The notes: a model not told the origin generated them from the letters alone. A DNA stretch of 64,000 bases from Clostridioides difficile ATCC 9689 = DSM 1296 (GCF_001077535.1 NZ_CP011968.1:3968001-4032000), one strand, 5' to 3'; positions 50,633 through 59,530 are shown, counted from the stretch's first letter. Numbers and translations: made by a program.

Positions 50633-50677
50633 TTATCTATACATAACTCTATTCATTAGCTATGAGATATCTTTCCC

Positions 50678-50691
50678 AGTCTCTCTGGACT
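50678..50691 (-). promoter_or_regulatory. PyrR-binding loop, proximal
   Basis: Minus strand AGTCCAGAGAGACT closely fits the PyrR anti-antiterminator loop (AGUCCAGAGAGGCU in Bacillus), flanked by TCTTT and AAAGA that can close the stem. UMP-bound PyrR would stabilise it and allow the terminator at 50597-50632 to form. Confidence 0.88.
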
Positions 50692-50735
50692 AGTTTAAAA
50701 GACTTTATTATATTTAAATTTTTATTTTATACTCA

Positions 50736-50766
50736 TCAAAAACCTCTAGAAGATTTACTAGAGGTT
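50736..50766 (-). terminator. Attenuator terminator distal to pyrF
   Basis: AACCTCTAG (50741-50749) pairs with CTAGAGGTT (50758-50766); on the minus strand TTTTT follows. It lies between the two PyrR-type loops, so it belongs to the first attenuator met by RNA polymerase. Confidence 0.85.
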
Positions 50767-50793
50767 ATATACTAACATTATCTATAACCCTTT

Positions 50794-50807
50794 AGTCTCT
50801 CTGGACT
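50794..50807 (-). promoter_or_regulatory. PyrR-binding loop, distal
   Basis: A second identical AGTCCAGAGAGACT on the minus strand, closed by CCTT and AAGG. It pairs in function with the terminator at 50736-50766. Two tandem PyrR attenuators in one leader should give a steeper response to UMP. Confidence 0.88.
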
Positions 50808-50894
50808 ACTTTAAGGAATTTAGCTGTAATATTTTTCTTTATTTATATAACTTTATGTATCTATAGGATAATTTAAAGTTTTATCTTTTTTATA

Positions 50895-50923
50895 ATTAAA
50901 CCACTAATTGCTTTTTATGTCAA
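50895..50923 (-). promoter_or_regulatory. Promoter of the pyrF-carA-carB operon
   Basis: Minus strand -35 TTGACA (50918-50923), 17-base spacer, -10 TTTAAT (50895-50900). The start would be near 50888, about 80 bases ahead of the first PyrR loop. It begins just after the DUF1847 stop codon. Confidence 0.75.
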
Positions 50924-50935
50924 TAAGTCTTTGAA

Positions 50936-51571
50936 TTATTCTTCATCTTTATCAAACAATTTTTTCTCAAAATATGATTCTGCATTATATATTGCAGCAA
51001 CTGGATTATGCCCAGTTACTCTATCTTTGACAACTAAAGTTGTTATAGGAGCTTCCATATATTTCATGGCTAAAGTATCGTGACCAACACATAATCCAAG
51101 AATTACATTAAGGTCAACCTTAGCTTCATTTAAAAATAAAGCTTGTCCTATTGGATTGCACATTACCTCATCTGAACACTTTGATATTGTTTGAGATGCT
51201 TCTAGTCCAATTGTACTCTTAGGCATTGCCCCATTTTTACATATAACAGAAAATACTTCAAACCCATGATGTTCAAATATTTTTTGCACTGTTTGCATTT
51301 CTCTTTTTAGTCCAATACAAAATGCTATGCCAATCTTTTTATAACCACACTTTTTAGCAAACTCTATAATCTCTTTTAGTCTAGTATATTGACAATACCC
51401 CTCTGCTTCAACTAATCCAGCATTATAAGCTATTTTTCTATTCTCTTCTTCTTCATAAAGTTGCTTTGCTTTTTGTTGTAGTTCAATTTCTCTAGTTGGA
51501 CATATCTTCATTAATTTATCCATATTTCCATTAGAACAGCCTCTAAGATTACATTTTCCACACTTATACAT
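50936..51571 (-). CDS. DUF1847 cysteine-rich protein
   Basis: 211 aa of the DUF1847 family, found in anaerobes. The N terminus has a Cys cluster (MYKCGKCNLRGCSNG, then MKICPTRE), and more Cys follow in GIAFCIGLKREM, SVICKNGAMPKS, VMCNPIGQAL and ILGLCVGHDTLA, which suggests metal or iron-sulfur binding. The function is unknown. I prefer ATG 51571 (AAGGGG nine bases upstream) to TTG 51577. It follows the nitroreductase gene by 23 bases and is probably co-transcribed with it. Confidence 0.88.
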   Translation of the reverse strand: MYKCGKCNLRGCSNGNMDKLMKICPTREIELQQKAKQLYEEEENRKIAYNAGLVEAEGYCQYTRLKEIIEFAKKCGYKKIGIAFCIGLKREMQTVQKIFEHHGFEVFSVICKNGAMPKSTIGLEASQTISKCSDEVMCNPIGQALFLNEAKVDLNVILGLCVGHDTLAMKYMEAPITTLVVKDRVTGHNPVAAIYNAESYFEKKLFDKDEE

Positions 51572-51594
51572 ATCCAATATCCCCTTCCAAAATT

Positions 51595-52509
51595 TTATTC
51601 ATCTTGCGATTCTTCTTTTTCTAGAGTTACATTTTCTTCTTGGGTTTCTTCTTCTGGTTTCACATGCTCGACTACAGTTATAAAATATGATTTTCCTATT
51701 TTATTCCTTATAGGAAGTTTTTCATATGAAACATCTATTTTATTTTTTATACAAGCTATATCAAAATGTCTTAAGGCTACACCTAAGCTAACCTTATTCA
51801 TATCTTCACAGTGTTTCTTAGGTCTCTTTTCAAATAAATGAAGACCTCGTTCATCCTTATGGAAATACCACGGTTGAGAATTTTTTACAGATGGAGCTCT
51901 TCTTGTCAATTCTAAGATATCTTTCCACTTTCTATTCCTATTTATCTTATTTATCATATCTTTTACTGGCTTTCTATCAGGTCTAGCATATCTCGTCCTA
52001 AACAACTCTTCATTTTTTGCTGGATATCCAAATGCTATTATTATATAAGGATTTTCTATTTTGTTTTCATCATCTTCTTCTGTTTTTATTCCAGCTAGAT
52101 AATCTAAATCATCTTCCTCATCTTCTTCAAAATTCTTATTCCCAATATCTACAAATTCCAAGATATCTTCTCTCTTTAAGTTTCCTTCCAACCAGCAAGT
52201 AGCTATTCCCAATGTTGTAAGGCGCAAAACTACACCTTCTGTAGCAAATCCTATATTCTGTAAATAGTCCTCACCTTTGTCTGATGTAACTACTATATAA
52301 TGAGGTGCCTTTACTTTACATTCCTTACCCATCAAAAAATGTATTATATGACCTCTATCAACAACATGTGCTTTAATATTTAAATCTTCATTTAAGTATT
52401 CTAAATTTTTACAACTTCTTTTTATTTCTTCCATCAATGGCTTTTTTATCTTCTTACTGGAAAAATTTCTTACAGATTTTCTATAAAAAATGGCTTCATA
52501 AAGCTCCAT
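51595..52509 (-). CDS. Nitroreductase-family protein with an acidic insert
   Basis: 304 aa FMN-dependent nitroreductase-like protein. N-terminal YRKSVRNFSSKKI (phosphate-binding arginines), then the middle GIATCWLEGNLKREDI and RRAPSVKNSQPWYFHK, which resemble both halves of the fold (family 'TM1586-like'). Between about 128 and 150 there is an acidic insert (NFEEDEEDDLDYLAGIKTEE), and the C terminus is also acidic and low in complexity (EEETQEENVTLEKEESQDE). The substrate is unknown. AGGAGGG lies before ATG. It is paired with DUF1847. Confidence 0.85.
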   Translation of the reverse strand: MELYEAIFYRKSVRNFSSKKIKKPLMEEIKRSCKNLEYLNEDLNIKAHVVDRGHIIHFLMGKECKVKAPHYIVVTSDKGEDYLQNIGFATEGVVLRLTTLGIATCWLEGNLKREDILEFVDIGNKNFEEDEEDDLDYLAGIKTEEDDENKIENPYIIIAFGYPAKNEELFRTRYARPDRKPVKDMINKINRNRKWKDILELTRRAPSVKNSQPWYFHKDERGLHLFEKRPKKHCEDMNKVSLGVALRHFDIACIKNKIDVSYEKLPIRNKIGKSYFITVVEHVKPEEETQEENVTLEKEESQDE

Positions 52510-53008
52510 TTATGCCCTCCTAACTGAAATCTTCTGACGTATAAACTCTATAAATTTATATAAATACTTTATATTTTTTATAGTTTTATTTCCTTTTTCC
52601 TCCTGCCCTATTTTGAAATTCATAAGAATATCTACTCTAGTTTAATATAGCATTCAAAAGGCTTAAATTCTACCTTATCAATGTCTATACATTAGCATAA
52701 TTTTTTTATTTGATTTTCTATGCTAATTTAAATAACAACACTAGCTATTACCTTTTTAATTAAGCTTTGCCAGAAAAATTTTTTTTCATTTATAAATATC
52801 TATCTCATTATTATATTATAAGTTTTTTTCGGTATTCTTGTATAGCTTTTCACTAAAAAAGTATTTTTATTTCTACTTTAATATTATTATCAACAAAAAA
52901 CATACTGCTTAAATAAGTTTGTTATCCTCATAATTTGTTTTAATTAAAATATTTTTTTTATTTCTCAATCTATAAAGTATAAATATTTTGAATATGACCC
53001 AAAATCTA
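52510..53008. other. Intergenic region between the divergent nitroreductase and aminopeptidase genes
   Basis: Very AT-rich. It contains an inverted repeat TTAGCATA (52692-52699) / TATGCTAA (52720-52727) with an A/T-rich loop, which may be a weak terminator. No ORF with a ribosome site and no clear tRNA or leader structure is seen. A tandem repeat follows at 53009-53098. Confidence 0.5.
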
Positions 53009-53098
53009 AGTAAAGTTATAATATTTTATAAGTTGTTCAATATTAAAAACATAAGTAATGTTATAATACTTTATAAGTTATTCAATATTAAAAATATA
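53009..53098 (+). repeat. Two 45-bp tandem repeats directly ahead of the aminopeptidase gene
   Basis: Copy 1 (53009-53053) begins AGTAAAGTTATAATATTTTA and copy 2 (53054-53098) begins AGTAATGTTATAATACTTTA; the two differ at four positions. Each contains a -10-like TATAAT. The second copy ends directly against the ribosome site GGAGG (53099-53103), so the duplication lies in the promoter or untranslated region. Confidence 0.85.
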
Positions 53099-53109
53099 GG
53101 AGGATAAAT

Positions 53110-54339
53110 ATGAATTTAAATAGAAATTTAGAAAAATACGCTGAATTAGCAATAAAAGTTGGAGTTAACATACAGCCAGGTCAAATTCTACTTATAAAGT
53201 CACCAATAGAATGTGCTGATTTTGCAAGAAATGCACTTAAAGAAGCATATAAATGTGGTGCTAAAAATGTTTATATAGAGTGGTCTGATGAAGAAAGTAC
53301 TCTTATTAAATACTTATATGCTCCAGATGAAGCATTTCATGAGTTCCCCAAATGGACAGCAGAACAATATGTAGATATAGCAAAAGAAGGTGGGGCATTT
53401 TTATCAGTCTATGCCCAAAATCCAGATTTATTAAAAGATGTTGACCCTGAAAGAGTTGCAAATTTTCAGAAGGCATCTGGAAAAGCTTTAAAAGAATGGC
53501 GTTCTTACACTCTAACTGATAAATGTAAATGGAGTATAGTCTCTGTGCCAACAAAAGATTGGGCAAAAAAAGTGTTTCCAAATTTATCAGAAGATAAAGC
53601 AATAGAAAAACTGTGGGATGCTATATTTAAATGTTCAAGAGTAGATGGTCAGGACCCTATAAAAGCATGGGAAGAACATAATGAAAATCTTAAATCTAAA
53701 ATGGACTTTCTAAATAAAAATAACTTTAAAACTTTAAAATATAAATCCTCAAAAACTGATTTGACTCTAGACTTGCCAAAGGGTCATGTTTGGCTAAGTG
53801 GAGCATCCAAAGACCCTAATGGAATAAGTTTTAATCCGAATATTCCAACTGAAGAGATTTTTGGAATGCCACATAAGTTTAAAGTAAATGGAACTGTTTA
53901 TAGTACAAAACCTCTTGTTTATGGTGGAAACATAATTGACAATTTCTTCTTAACATTTAAAGATGGTAAAATAATAGATTTCTCTGCTGAAAAGGGACTA
54001 GATACACTAGAAAAACTTATTGAAACGGATGAAGGCTCTCATTATTTAGGAGAAGTTGCTCTTGTTCCATACAACTCGCCAATATCCAATACGGATATAA
54101 TTTTTTATAATACTCTATATGATGAAAATGCTTCTTGCCACTTTGCAATTGGTTCTGCTTATAAGACTTGTCTGGAAGGTGGAAACAATTTAAAAGATGA
54201 AGAATTGGATGAACATGGTGTAAATGATAGTTTAACACATGTAGATTTTATGATTGGTTCTGCTGATATGGATATTATTGGTGAGACTTATGATGGAAAG
54301 CAAATACAGATTTTTAAAAATGGTAATTGGGCTTTTTAA
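53110..54339 (+). CDS. M29-family aminopeptidase
   Basis: 409 aa metallo-aminopeptidase of the thermophilic-aminopeptidase (AmpS/AmpT) family, releasing N-terminal amino acids in the cytosol. The five dinuclear-metal ligands are in place: Glu249 (NIPTEEIFG), Glu315 (LGEVALVP), His344 (ASCHFAIG), and His377 and Asp379 (THVDFMIG). The N-terminal NLEKYAELAIKVGVNIQPGQ is also typical. GGAGG lies before ATG, preceded by a duplicated 45-bp unit. It suits a peptide-fermenting organism. Confidence 0.95.
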   Translation: MNLNRNLEKYAELAIKVGVNIQPGQILLIKSPIECADFARNALKEAYKCGAKNVYIEWSDEESTLIKYLYAPDEAFHEFPKWTAEQYVDIAKEGGAFLSVYAQNPDLLKDVDPERVANFQKASGKALKEWRSYTLTDKCKWSIVSVPTKDWAKKVFPNLSEDKAIEKLWDAIFKCSRVDGQDPIKAWEEHNENLKSKMDFLNKNNFKTLKYKSSKTDLTLDLPKGHVWLSGASKDPNGISFNPNIPTEEIFGMPHKFKVNGTVYSTKPLVYGGNIIDNFFLTFKDGKIIDFSAEKGLDTLEKLIETDEGSHYLGEVALVPYNSPISNTDIIFYNTLYDENASCHFAIGSAYKTCLEGGNNLKDEELDEHGVNDSLTHVDFMIGSADMDIIGETYDGKQIQIFKNGNWAF

Positions 54340-54354
54340 CATATGATTTTAACT

Positions 54355-54398
54355 AAAAAGGGCTGATGGAAGTTATACCAGACTTCCCAGCCCTTTTT
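54355..54398 (+). terminator. Terminator after the aminopeptidase gene
   Basis: AAAAAGGGCTG (54355-54365) and CAGCCCTTTTT (54388-54398), plus inner GGAAGT/ACTTCC, form a strong hairpin with T tracts, 16 bases past the stop codon. Confidence 0.92.
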
Positions 54399-54543
54399 AA
54401 TGTTGATGATAAATATTTTTTATATTAATTAATCTCATTATTATAGATTAATTCCTATTGTTTTAAACATAAGTATCTAAAACTTATATTTATATTATAT
54501 ATAAAATATCCTATTTAGTAAAACCTTTATTTTAATTTATATG

Positions 54544-56925
54544 CTAAAAATTTAACTTTGCTATTTCAACAGCAGACTTTGCATCCTTTGAATAATAATC
54601 AGCACCCATTTCTTCAGCGTATTCTTCTGTCAAAACTGCACCTCCTACAAATACCTTTGCATTTATCTCATTATCTCTCAGTGCCTGAATTGTATCTTTC
54701 ATACTTTGAACAGTCGTAGTCATAAGTGCACTTAATCCTACTAATTTTATATTTCTATTTTTAGCAACTTCCACTACTTCTTCAATAGGGACATCCTTAC
54801 CTAAATCTATAACCTCATATCCATAATTTTCTAGCATTATTTTTACTATATTTTTCCCAATATCATGGATATCACCTTTTACTGTAGCAACTATTATTTT
54901 TCCTTTGGATACATTATTGCTACTTTTACTTAATAAAGTTTCCTTTATTGTATTTAATGAAACTTTTACCGTTTCTGCTGATTGAATCAATTGTGGTAAA
55001 AATATATCTCCACTATCATATCTTTTTCCTACTTTATCAAGAGCAGGAATTAAAATCTCATCTAATATATAATTTTCATCCTTCTCTTTTAAAAGATTCA
55101 GTGTTACATTTTTTGCTTCATCTTTTAATCCTCTTTCAACTAAAATATCCAAGGGCAAATCTTTATCAATCTTTGTAGATGAATCCGACTTTTTTGAATT
55201 ATTTATATTGCTATATTGATTTATATAGTTTATACATCCTTTATCTGTGTTATTTAATATTTTAAAAGAATTGATAGCTTCCATCATACTATATTCATTT
55301 GGATTTATAATTGCTAAATCAAGCCCTGCCCCTAAAGCTAATGTTAGAAAAGAAGCATTAAGTGCTTTCCTATTTGGAAGACCAAATGAAATATTTGAAA
55401 CACCTAATATAGTTTTTACTCCTAGTGTCTTTACCATTGTTATAGCTTTTATAGTTTCTATTGCTTCTTCTTGTTGTGCTGAAACAGTTAATGATAAACA
55501 GTCTATAAATATATCTTTTGGTTTTATCCCATAAGAAACTGCTCTATTAACTATCCTTTTTGCTATTTCAAATCTTTCTTCAGCCTTTTTAGGTATCCCC
55601 TTTTCATCAAGTGTAAGTCCAACCACACATGAACCATACTTTTTAACTATTGGTAATATACTTTCTAAAGACTCCTCTTTGCCATTTACAGAGTTTACTA
55701 TTGTTCTACCATTATAATATCTAAGTCCTTGCTCTAAGGCCTCTACATTGGAAGAATCAACTTGTAAAGGTGTATCTACTACTGCTTGAATCTCTCTTAT
55801 TAATTTTGGCATTAGTTTTTTTTCATCAATCTCTGGAAGACCAACATTTACTCCAAGTATTTGTGCTCCAGCATTTACTTGTTCTAAACCTAAATTTATA
55901 GCATAATCAACATTTTCATTTTTTAATGCTTCTTGTAGAGATTTTCTATCTGTGGGATTCAATCTTTCTCCAACAACTGTAGGCGATTGTACTTCCACAA
56001 ATTTTGATGGTGAACAGACTACACATTTATCAATTTTCTCGATACATCCCTTTGTAACAGAATTTATATTCTCAGATATTTCTTTTATAAAACTTGGATT
56101 CGTACCACAACATCCACCTATTATAGTAGCACCAACTTCAACGAACTTTTTAACCCCTTCAAAAAATTCTTTTGCATCAACATCATATATAGCCTCTCCA
56201 TCAACTATATTTGGAAGACCTGCATTTGCTTGAACCATAACAGGGACTGTAGCTCTTGATGCTATTTTTTCAACTATTGGTAAAAGTTGTTTAGGTCCTA
56301 ATGAACAATTAACTCCTATTGCATCTACACCTAGACCTTCTATAGTAGCCACCATACATTCTGGCATACATCCAGTAAAACTTCTTCCACCTTCATCAAA
56401 TGTCATAGTACAGAAAATAGGTAAATCAGAGTTTTCTTTTGCTGCTAATACAGCTACTTTAGCTTCATATAAATCCATCATAGTCTCTATTACTATTACA
56501 TCAACTCCAGATTTAACGCCTTGTAGTACTTGTCTTTTAAATATTTCATATGCTTTATCAAAACTTAAAGTACCCATAGGCTCTAGCATTTCTCCTATAG
56601 GACCAATATCTAAAGCTACATATCTTGGTTTAGTATTATCTACATTTTCTATAGCTTTTCTAGCCACCAAAACAGCATTGTCAATCACTTCTTCTACAGT
56701 ATACTTACTATCTAATTTTAGTTCATTACATCCAAAAGTATTTGTAAGAATTACATTCGAACCTGCCTCTAAGTATGCTGTATGTATTTCTATAAGTTTA
56801 TCTGGATTTTGAAGACCAAATACTTCTGGATTTTCACCTAACTTTAACCCTTTTTGTTGAAGCATTGTTCCCATTGCACCATCAAATATTAATATATTAT
56901 TTTTCAGATATTGTCTTATTTCCAC
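54544..56925 (-). CDS. metH: Cobalamin-dependent methionine synthase, catalytic part
   Basis: 793 aa. Transfers a methyl group from methyl-tetrahydrofolate via cobalamin to homocysteine. Domains: homocysteine-binding barrel (about 1-300; LIFDGAMGTMLQQKGL, NCSLGP, zinc Cys pair in GGCCGTNPSFI), pterin-binding barrel (about 320-580; VVGERLNPTDRKS), and the cap plus B12 Rossmann domain (about 620-790; GDIHDIGKNI with the cobalt-binding His, VGLSALMTTTV). The reactivation domain is missing here and is encoded by the preceding gene. I start at GTG 56925, where AAGGAG lies nine bases upstream. It overlaps the activation-domain gene. Confidence 0.95.
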   Translation of the reverse strand: MEIRQYLKNNILIFDGAMGTMLQQKGLKLGENPEVFGLQNPDKLIEIHTAYLEAGSNVILTNTFGCNELKLDSKYTVEEVIDNAVLVARKAIENVDNTKPRYVALDIGPIGEMLEPMGTLSFDKAYEIFKRQVLQGVKSGVDVIVIETMMDLYEAKVAVLAAKENSDLPIFCTMTFDEGGRSFTGCMPECMVATIEGLGVDAIGVNCSLGPKQLLPIVEKIASRATVPVMVQANAGLPNIVDGEAIYDVDAKEFFEGVKKFVEVGATIIGGCCGTNPSFIKEISENINSVTKGCIEKIDKCVVCSPSKFVEVQSPTVVGERLNPTDRKSLQEALKNENVDYAINLGLEQVNAGAQILGVNVGLPEIDEKKLMPKLIREIQAVVDTPLQVDSSNVEALEQGLRYYNGRTIVNSVNGKEESLESILPIVKKYGSCVVGLTLDEKGIPKKAEERFEIAKRIVNRAVSYGIKPKDIFIDCLSLTVSAQQEEAIETIKAITMVKTLGVKTILGVSNISFGLPNRKALNASFLTLALGAGLDLAIINPNEYSMMEAINSFKILNNTDKGCINYINQYSNINNSKKSDSSTKIDKDLPLDILVERGLKDEAKNVTLNLLKEKDENYILDEILIPALDKVGKRYDSGDIFLPQLIQSAETVKVSLNTIKETLLSKSSNNVSKGKIIVATVKGDIHDIGKNIVKIMLENYGYEVIDLGKDVPIEEVVEVAKNRNIKLVGLSALMTTTVQSMKDTIQALRDNEINAKVFVGGAVLTEEYAEEMGADYYSKDAKSAVEIAKLNF

Positions 56926-57622
56926 AAGAGTTCGCTCCTTTTCTATATGTACAGTTTCTATAGTTTTTACAATTTTCACACGACTTTTCTTTCTTAGATT
57001 TATTTATTCTTGTATTAGAAATACCTATAATAGCCACTACTGACTTTCTCGGTATCATAATTCCATTAGAAGTAATTGTTAGACCTATTTGTTTTTGAGC
57101 ATTCAAAACGTTTAATATATCTATATTTTTTTCTATTGGTAAATCTCCATATCCTGGGCTATATCGCATAGTTATAAATTTATCTTGCTTTAAAAAAACC
57201 TTTTCTAAATTATTTTGAACAATGTCACACACTTCTTCTATTGCTGTTGTTCCACATGAATCAATTATTAGTCCTTTTGTTAAATTTGAATAAGAGTGTC
57301 GTCTTATTTCTTTTTCTATATCTATCCCTATAGTAGCTGCCATAATTACACACTCATTACATTCTTTTAAAAGTTCATATACATCTTTACTCTCTAATGT
57401 TAAATTTGTTCCCTCTAATTCTACAACATTATCTTTATTTATTTTAATAGGATAAATCCTAGATAAATATCTAGGATTTATTTTATTTTTAGTTATAGCT
57501 ACACATTCATCAATAGTATATTTAAGGTCTTTATCTATCTCTTGACCTCTGTATTGTAAATATCTTAAAACTTCACTTTGATTTATGCTTATATCTTCTC
57601 TTCCAATTAAATTATTCTCCAT
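56897..57622 (-). CDS. Methionine synthase activation-domain protein (separate subunit)
   Basis: 241 aa. Matches the MetH activation domain that remethylates inactive cob(II)alamin using S-adenosylmethionine: LIIDSCGTTAIEEVCD and the signature FITMRYSPGYGDLPIEKN. In E. coli this is the C-terminal domain of MetH; here it is a separate, upstream gene overlapping metH by 29 bases. The last 35 residues carry a Cys cluster (KSCENCKNYRNCTYRKG) that may bind a metal. It overlaps the luxS end by 11 bases. Confidence 0.93.
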   Translation of the reverse strand: MENNLIGREDISINQSEVLRYLQYRGQEIDKDLKYTIDECVAITKNKINPRYLSRIYPIKINKDNVVELEGTNLTLESKDVYELLKECNECVIMAATIGIDIEKEIRRHSYSNLTKGLIIDSCGTTAIEEVCDIVQNNLEKVFLKQDKFITMRYSPGYGDLPIEKNIDILNVLNAQKQIGLTITSNGIMIPRKSVVAIIGISNTRINKSKKEKSCENCKNYRNCTYRKGANSCGNKTISEK

Positions 57623-58067
57623 ATATATTTAAAGAAAATCCTTTATCTAAAACATCTTTTGCATATTCCTTTGCCCCAAATAAAGATAAGTCTCTGTAGT
57701 TTCCACATTCTATAGCTGTAGCTGCTGGCATTTTATCTGATTCAAGAACTTTTTTTAATGCTTCTTCTAAACCAATCTTAACTGTTTTGGCATCTACATC
57801 TCCCCATAGTATTAAATAAAATCCTGTTCTACATCCCATTGGAGATAAGTCTATTACACCATCTAATGTATCTCTTAAATAAGTAGCTAAAAGATGCTCT
57901 AAACCGTGCATAGCAGCAGTTCCAAAACTTTCTACATTTGGCTGTAAAAATCTCAAGTCAAATTTAGTTACTTTATCTCCCTTTACTCCATCAAGTACAC
58001 TACACTTTCTTACAAAAGGAGCTTTTACTTTTGTATGGTCTAGCTTAAAACTTTCTACTTTTTCCAT
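57612..58067 (-). CDS. luxS: S-ribosylhomocysteine lyase
   Basis: Splits S-ribosylhomocysteine into homocysteine and the AI-2 precursor DPD. 151 aa. The iron ligands His54 and His58 with catalytic Glu57 are in AAMHGLEHLLATYLRD; Cys79 is in LSPMGCRTGFYL and the third metal ligand is near AIECGNYRDL. GGAGG lies before ATG. The operon luxS, activation protein, metH carries the recycling from S-ribosylhomocysteine to methionine, behind an S-box-like riboswitch. Confidence 0.97.
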   Translation of the reverse strand: MEKVESFKLDHTKVKAPFVRKCSVLDGVKGDKVTKFDLRFLQPNVESFGTAAMHGLEHLLATYLRDTLDGVIDLSPMGCRTGFYLILWGDVDAKTVKIGLEEALKKVLESDKMPAATAIECGNYRDLSLFGAKEYAKDVLDKGFSLNIYGE

Positions 58068-58111
58068 TATTTAATCCTCCATTATACTTTAAAATTTGTT
58101 ACATTAATTCT

Positions 58112-58148
58112 AAAAAAAACTCTTCCTATCTATTATTGATAAGAAGAG
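58112..58148 (-). terminator. Riboswitch expression-platform terminator before luxS
   Basis: CTCTTCCTATC (58120-58130) pairs with GATAAGAAGAG with one mismatch; on the minus strand eight T follow. It lies between the aptamer and luxS, 45 bases ahead of the start codon, where a transcription-attenuating riboswitch terminator should be. Confidence 0.88.
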
Positions 58149-58155
58149 TATATTA

Positions 58156-58250
58156 TTTCAAGTCATCTCATCGTTGTTAGCAGGACCACCTGATAAAAGG
58201 TTGGTATAGGATCACTGAGCTAACTCTCTCCCCTAACTCTTGATAAGTAT
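58156..58250 (-). ncRNA. S-box-like (SAM clan) riboswitch upstream of luxS-metH
   Basis: The minus-strand leader reads CTTATCAAGAG, then GGGGAGAGAGTTAGCTCAGTGA, then CC...ACCAACC ... GGTGGTCCTGCTAAC, and near the end GATGAGATGA and CTTGA. This follows the order of the SAM-I aptamer (AUCAAGAG, GGGAC..GGCCC, AUGA, CC.GGCAACC, GGUGC.AAnUCC, GAUgAGA), with compensated changes in helix P2 (GAG/CTC for GGG/CCC) and P1 (TCAAG/CTTGA). A terminator follows. High SAM should stop transcription. The departure from the SAM-I core suggests a variant of the clan. Confidence 0.7.
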
Positions 58251-58348
58251 CTTATTAAACTGACTTAAATTATATATTACTTTTTTATTTTTGTAAACAC
58301 TTTATTGTTATAATATTTATATCACATAATCGTACTTTTATTTTATAA

Positions 58349-59530
58349 CTAAGCTGATTGTATTATTGGCAGTTGTACTTCAAACATAGTTTGATATTTA
58401 TCGCTTGAAACAGTAATTTCTCCATCATGTAAATTTACAATATTTTTTGTAATCGCAAGACCCAATCCAGAACCTCCAACATTTCTATTTCTCGATTTTT
58501 CAACTCTATAAAATCTATCAAATATATTTGGTAAATCTAACACTGGAATTGGTTCCCCATAATTTATCACTTTTACAACCGCCATATCTTCCTTTTTCTC
58601 TGTGACTATATCTACATAATGCCCATCTTTTCCATATTTCACAGCATTAGTTATAAGATTTTCAAATGCTCTTACCAATTTATTTGGATCAGCTTTTACA
58701 ATTAATTTTTCTTCATTAAAATTAATTCTACTAACCATAAATTCTTGTTTAAAATAAATTTCAAATTGAGATACTACTTGACTTAATAACTCTACTAAAT
58801 TTATTTCTATTTTGTTTAATTTTATTGTATTATTTTGCATTTTAGTCAATTCAAACAAATCATTTATAAGAACATTTAAATTTTTCGATTTTTCATATGC
58901 AATATCAACATAATACATCATCTGAACTTCATCTTTATACTTACCTTCTTCTATCACTCCTAAATAACCCATTATGGATGTCAAAGGTGTTCTTAAGTCA
59001 TGTGACACATTTGTTATTAAATCTGTTTTTGTCTGCTGAGCTTGTCTCTCTTCAATAGTTATATTTCTAAGTTGATGGACTATATTATTGATTTTATGTG
59101 CTAGTTCATCAATATCATCCTTTTCTTTATCCTTTAATATATCTAAATCATACTCAATATCTATACTTTTTTCTAAGTTACCTTCATCCATTAAATTTAC
59201 AGCACTTTTAATGATTTCTAATTTTTGATTTTTTCTATTAGTCTTTCTTATAAAATCTACAATTTGCTTATTTCTCTTGTACGATATAATGGAATAAATT
59301 GCTAATGATGTGATTGTAAATAAAAATGGATAAAATAAATCATACCCTATAAGACTTCTGAAATCTCTTGCTTGATATACAAGTTGATTAACTACAGACA
59401 TATCACTATTGACATATAATGATTTTATTATATACATACTTGTTAAAATAAGCATTGAAGTTAAAGCACAGCTTATTATAAGATCTAATATGGGTCGAAA
59501 CATATGATTTAATAAACTTTTATTTTTCAA
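58349..59530 (-). CDS. Sensor histidine kinase (VanS-like)
   Basis: 393 aa. Two membrane helices (about 15-36 and 66-84) around a short outside loop, a HAMP-like linker, His177 in VSHDLRTPLTSIMGYL, the N box FENLITNAVKYGKDG, F box NIFDRFYRVEKSRN and G2 GGSGLGLAITK. The YRVEKSR and GGSGLGLAI patterns fit VanS and related envelope-sensing kinases. It overlaps the response-regulator gene by 11 bases and lies downstream of the VanY-like gene. Confidence 0.94.
   Translation of the reverse strand: MKNKSLLNHMFRPILDLIISCALTSMLILTSMYIIKSLYVNSDMSVVNQLVYQARDFRSLIGYDLFYPFLFTITSLAIYSIISYKRNKQIVDFIRKTNRKNQKLEIIKSAVNLMDEGNLEKSIDIEYDLDILKDKEKDDIDELAHKINNIVHQLRNITIEERQAQQTKTDLITNVSHDLRTPLTSIMGYLGVIEEGKYKDEVQMMYYVDIAYEKSKNLNVLINDLFELTKMQNNTIKLNKIEINLVELLSQVVSQFEIYFKQEFMVSRINFNEEKLIVKADPNKLVRAFENLITNAVKYGKDGHYVDIVTEKKEDMAVVKVINYGEPIPVLDLPNIFDRFYRVEKSRNRNVGGSGLGLAITKNIVNLHDGEITVSSDKYQTMFEVQLPIIQSA

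Noticed and set aside
53009-53098. A CRISPR-like repeat
   Set aside because: Only two directly adjacent units with no spacers; a simple tandem duplication explains it.
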